Below are positions 62,404 through 64,000 of a DNA stretch of 64,000 nucleotides, in pieces. The position numbers and the translations under genes were made by a program. Origin of the DNA: Antarcticimicrobium sediminis (GTDB taxonomy: Bacteria; Pseudomonadota; Alphaproteobacteria; Rhodobacterales; Rhodobacteraceae); the NCBI RefSeq assembly GCF_004348975.1, contig NZ_SMFP01000001.1, positions 194,701-258,700 on the forward strand, read 5' to 3'. A model generated the notes under the pieces. That model was not told where the DNA came from, ran no database searches, and saw only the letters and a list, made by a program, of their open reading frames with translations. The first letter of the stretch is position 1. The number at the start of each line of letters is the position of its first letter.

Positions 62404-63759
62404 ATGAAACAGATCGACCGCCTCAGATCCCTCGGCCTTTTTGACGCCCGGGTGCCCCGCTACACCTCTTACCCCACTGCCCCGGTCTTTTCTCCGAAGG
62501 TCGGCGCATCGCAACAGGTCGCGGCGCTTTCCGCGCTTGACCCGACCGTGCCGGTCTCGGTCTACCTGCATATTCCGTTTTGCGAACGGCTGTGCTGGTT
62601 CTGCGCCTGCCGGACACAGGGGGTCACAACGCTCTCGCCGGTGGAAAGCTATATCGGCACATTGGAACAGGAACTGGCACTGCTGCGCGACACCCTACCC
62701 GAAGGGGTGCGCATGGGGCGGATGCATTGGGGCGGCGGCACGCCGACCATCTTGCCTCCCGCCTTGATCCATCGCCTTGCACAGGCGGTCAAGGCAGTGA
62801 TCCCACCTACTGAGGATTGGGAATTCTCGGTCGAGATCGACCCGACGATGGTGGACCGCCCCAAGATCGACGCGCTGGCCGCCGAGGGCATGAACCGCGC
62901 CAGCATCGGCATTCAGGATTTCGACCCCAAGGTGCAGCAGGCGATCGGGCGGTTGCAGCCGTTCGACATCACCCGCGCCTGCGTCGAGGATCTGCGCGCC
63001 GCCGGTGTGCGCTCGCTCAACGCCGATCTGGTCTATGGGCTGCCGCATCAGGATGCCGCGCGGCTTGACGATACCGTCTCAAAGGTGCTTGCCCTCGCCC
63101 CCGACCGGATTGCGCTTTTCGGCTATGCCCATGTGCCATGGGTGTCGAAACGCCAGAAACTGATCGACGAATCTGCCCTGCCCCGCGAGGTAGAGCGCTA
63201 CCAACTGGCCGAACTGGCCGCCCTGCGGTTCCGCGAGGCCGGGTTCGATACGATCGGTATCGATCACTTTGCCCGCCCCGACGACGGGCTGGCCATGGCC
63301 GCCACCAGCGGTCGGTTGCGGCGCAATTTCCAAGGCTATACCGACGACACTTGCCCGACGCTGATCGGGATTGGCGCCTCGTCGATCTCGCGCCTGCCAG
63401 ATGGCTACATCCAGAACGCCGCCGCCACGCCCGCCTATATTCAGCGGATCGAAGCCGGGCAACTGGCCGGCGCGCGCGGTCATATCCTGAGCGATGACGA
63501 CCGCCTGCGCGCCCGCGCGATCGAGATGATCATGTGCGACTTCCGGCTTGATCTCGACGCGCTGCACGACGGGTTCGGGGCCGCAAGCGATAGCCTGAAA
63601 CCAACGCTCGCCCTCGTGGTGGATCAGTTCGGGGATCTGGTCTCGCTTAGCGGGTCGGCGCTCAAAATCCACCCCGCAGGCCGCGCCCTGACCCGCATCA
63701 TCGCCAGCGCGTTTGACGCTCATGTGCCAGAGGGGGCGCGCTACAGTCAGGCCTCTTGA
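62404..63759 (+). CDS. hemN: Oxygen-independent coproporphyrinogen III oxidase
   Basis: 451 residues. A radical SAM enzyme that makes protoporphyrinogen IX without oxygen. The iron-sulfur cysteines are in FCERLCWFCACRT (about 60-68), the HemN version of CxxxCxxC. HWGGGTPTILP and SIGIQDFDPKVQQAIGRLQP follow, and a C-terminal HemN domain is present. The FnrL-like box upstream fits induction when oxygen is low. Confidence 0.94.
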   Translation: MKQIDRLRSLGLFDARVPRYTSYPTAPVFSPKVGASQQVAALSALDPTVPVSVYLHIPFCERLCWFCACRTQGVTTLSPVESYIGTLEQELALLRDTLPEGVRMGRMHWGGGTPTILPPALIHRLAQAVKAVIPPTEDWEFSVEIDPTMVDRPKIDALAAEGMNRASIGIQDFDPKVQQAIGRLQPFDITRACVEDLRAAGVRSLNADLVYGLPHQDAARLDDTVSKVLALAPDRIALFGYAHVPWVSKRQKLIDESALPREVERYQLAELAALRFREAGFDTIGIDHFARPDDGLAMAATSGRLRRNFQGYTDDTCPTLIGIGASSISRLPDGYIQNAAATPAYIQRIEAGQLAGARGHILSDDDRLRARAIEMIMCDFRLDLDALHDGFGAASDSLKPTLALVVDQFGDLVSLSGSALKIHPAGRALTRIIASAFDAHVPEGARYSQAS

Positions 63760-63796
63760 CGCCGCGCCGCGAGGCGCTGCGTGCACAAAAGGATGG

Positions 63797-64000
63797 TCAC
63801 GCTGAACTCCGCAAGGTGGCGCTGCGATACAGCCGCACCTTCAACCCGCCATGCACCACCGGCGGCCCCGCCGGCTCGAATGGCAGGCCGGCGGCCTTGG
63901 CCAGCCCCGGCTCGCTGGTCACCATCCCGACACGCCAGCCGCCGAACCGCTCTTTCAGAACCGCGCCCAGCCCGCCATACAGCCCGTACAGCAGCTTTTT
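63797..64000 (-). CDS. 3' end of an RlmL-like RNA methyltransferase gene, partial
   Basis: A frame too short and start-less to be counted as whole. The minus strand reads KKLLYGLYGGLGAVLKERFG, then GWRVGMVTSEPGLAKAAGLPF, and ends VVHGGLKVRLYRSATLRSSA before TGA. This is the C-terminus of the THUMP-domain, COG0116-type 23S rRNA guanine methyltransferase family. The rest lies beyond the window. Confidence 0.7.
   Translation of the reverse strand, partial: KKLLYGLYGGLGAVLKERFGGWRVGMVTSEPGLAKAAGLPFEPAGPPVVHGGLKVRLYRSATLRSSA

Overview
The window reads as a GC-rich alphaproteobacterial chromosome of the Rhodobacterales (Roseobacter-type). This rests on the soxBDAG sarcosine oxidase cluster, the exosortase E/VPEID-CTERM pair, the neighbouring NnrU and HemN genes, and the overall codon usage. 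I saw no tRNA, rRNA or CRISPR array.

Region 1 (1-41.7 kb) is mostly core chromosome. It holds purF; yajC-secD-secF with a DUF498 gene; serS with a clean terminator; an HhH protein with a lysine-rich tail; a fatty acid desaturase; and an AT-rich DUF3800 gene that looks acquired. Next come the carboxyspermidine route to polyamines, der, bamB and a YfgM-like gene, an RND efflux pair, and a VPEID-CTERM protein beside its own exosortase E/protease. Then follow an ATM1-type ABC exporter, a LysM protein, a LOG-family protein, rarD, sodB, an FkbM methyltransferase, the sarcosine oxidase operon (with a TfoX-like gene inside), ccmI-ruvX-DUF1289, a TauE/SafE permease and dusA.

Region 2 (about 41,642-60,619) is a 19-kb genomic island inserted in the 5' end of dusA. 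A tyrosine integrase sits next to dusA. A 15-bp direct repeat, CGTCCAGTCCATCAT, bounds the island, and the displaced 5' end of the original dusA lies at the right border. Copies of GGTGCTACA near both ends look like integrase arm sites. The left third holds degraded IS66, IS1182-like and IS5-like elements and a GFA-family gene. The cargo is a 13-kb run of six genes, five of them joined by overlapping stop/start codons: a WYL regulator, an AddB-like nuclease, an AddA-like helicase-nuclease, a DUF6361 protein, a phospholipase D-like protein and an SNF2-type helicase. This looks like an anti-phage or anti-plasmid system. The last three genes resemble, from memory, the Azaca (ZacABC) layout; the AddAB-like pair and WYL regulator joined to it are the unusual part. 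A truncated ZorA-like gene (Zorya remnant) lies at the right end.

Region 3 (60.6-64 kb) is native chromosome again: a small membrane protein, NnrU, anaerobic hemN with a likely FnrL box, and the 3' end of an RlmL-like RNA methyltransferase gene.
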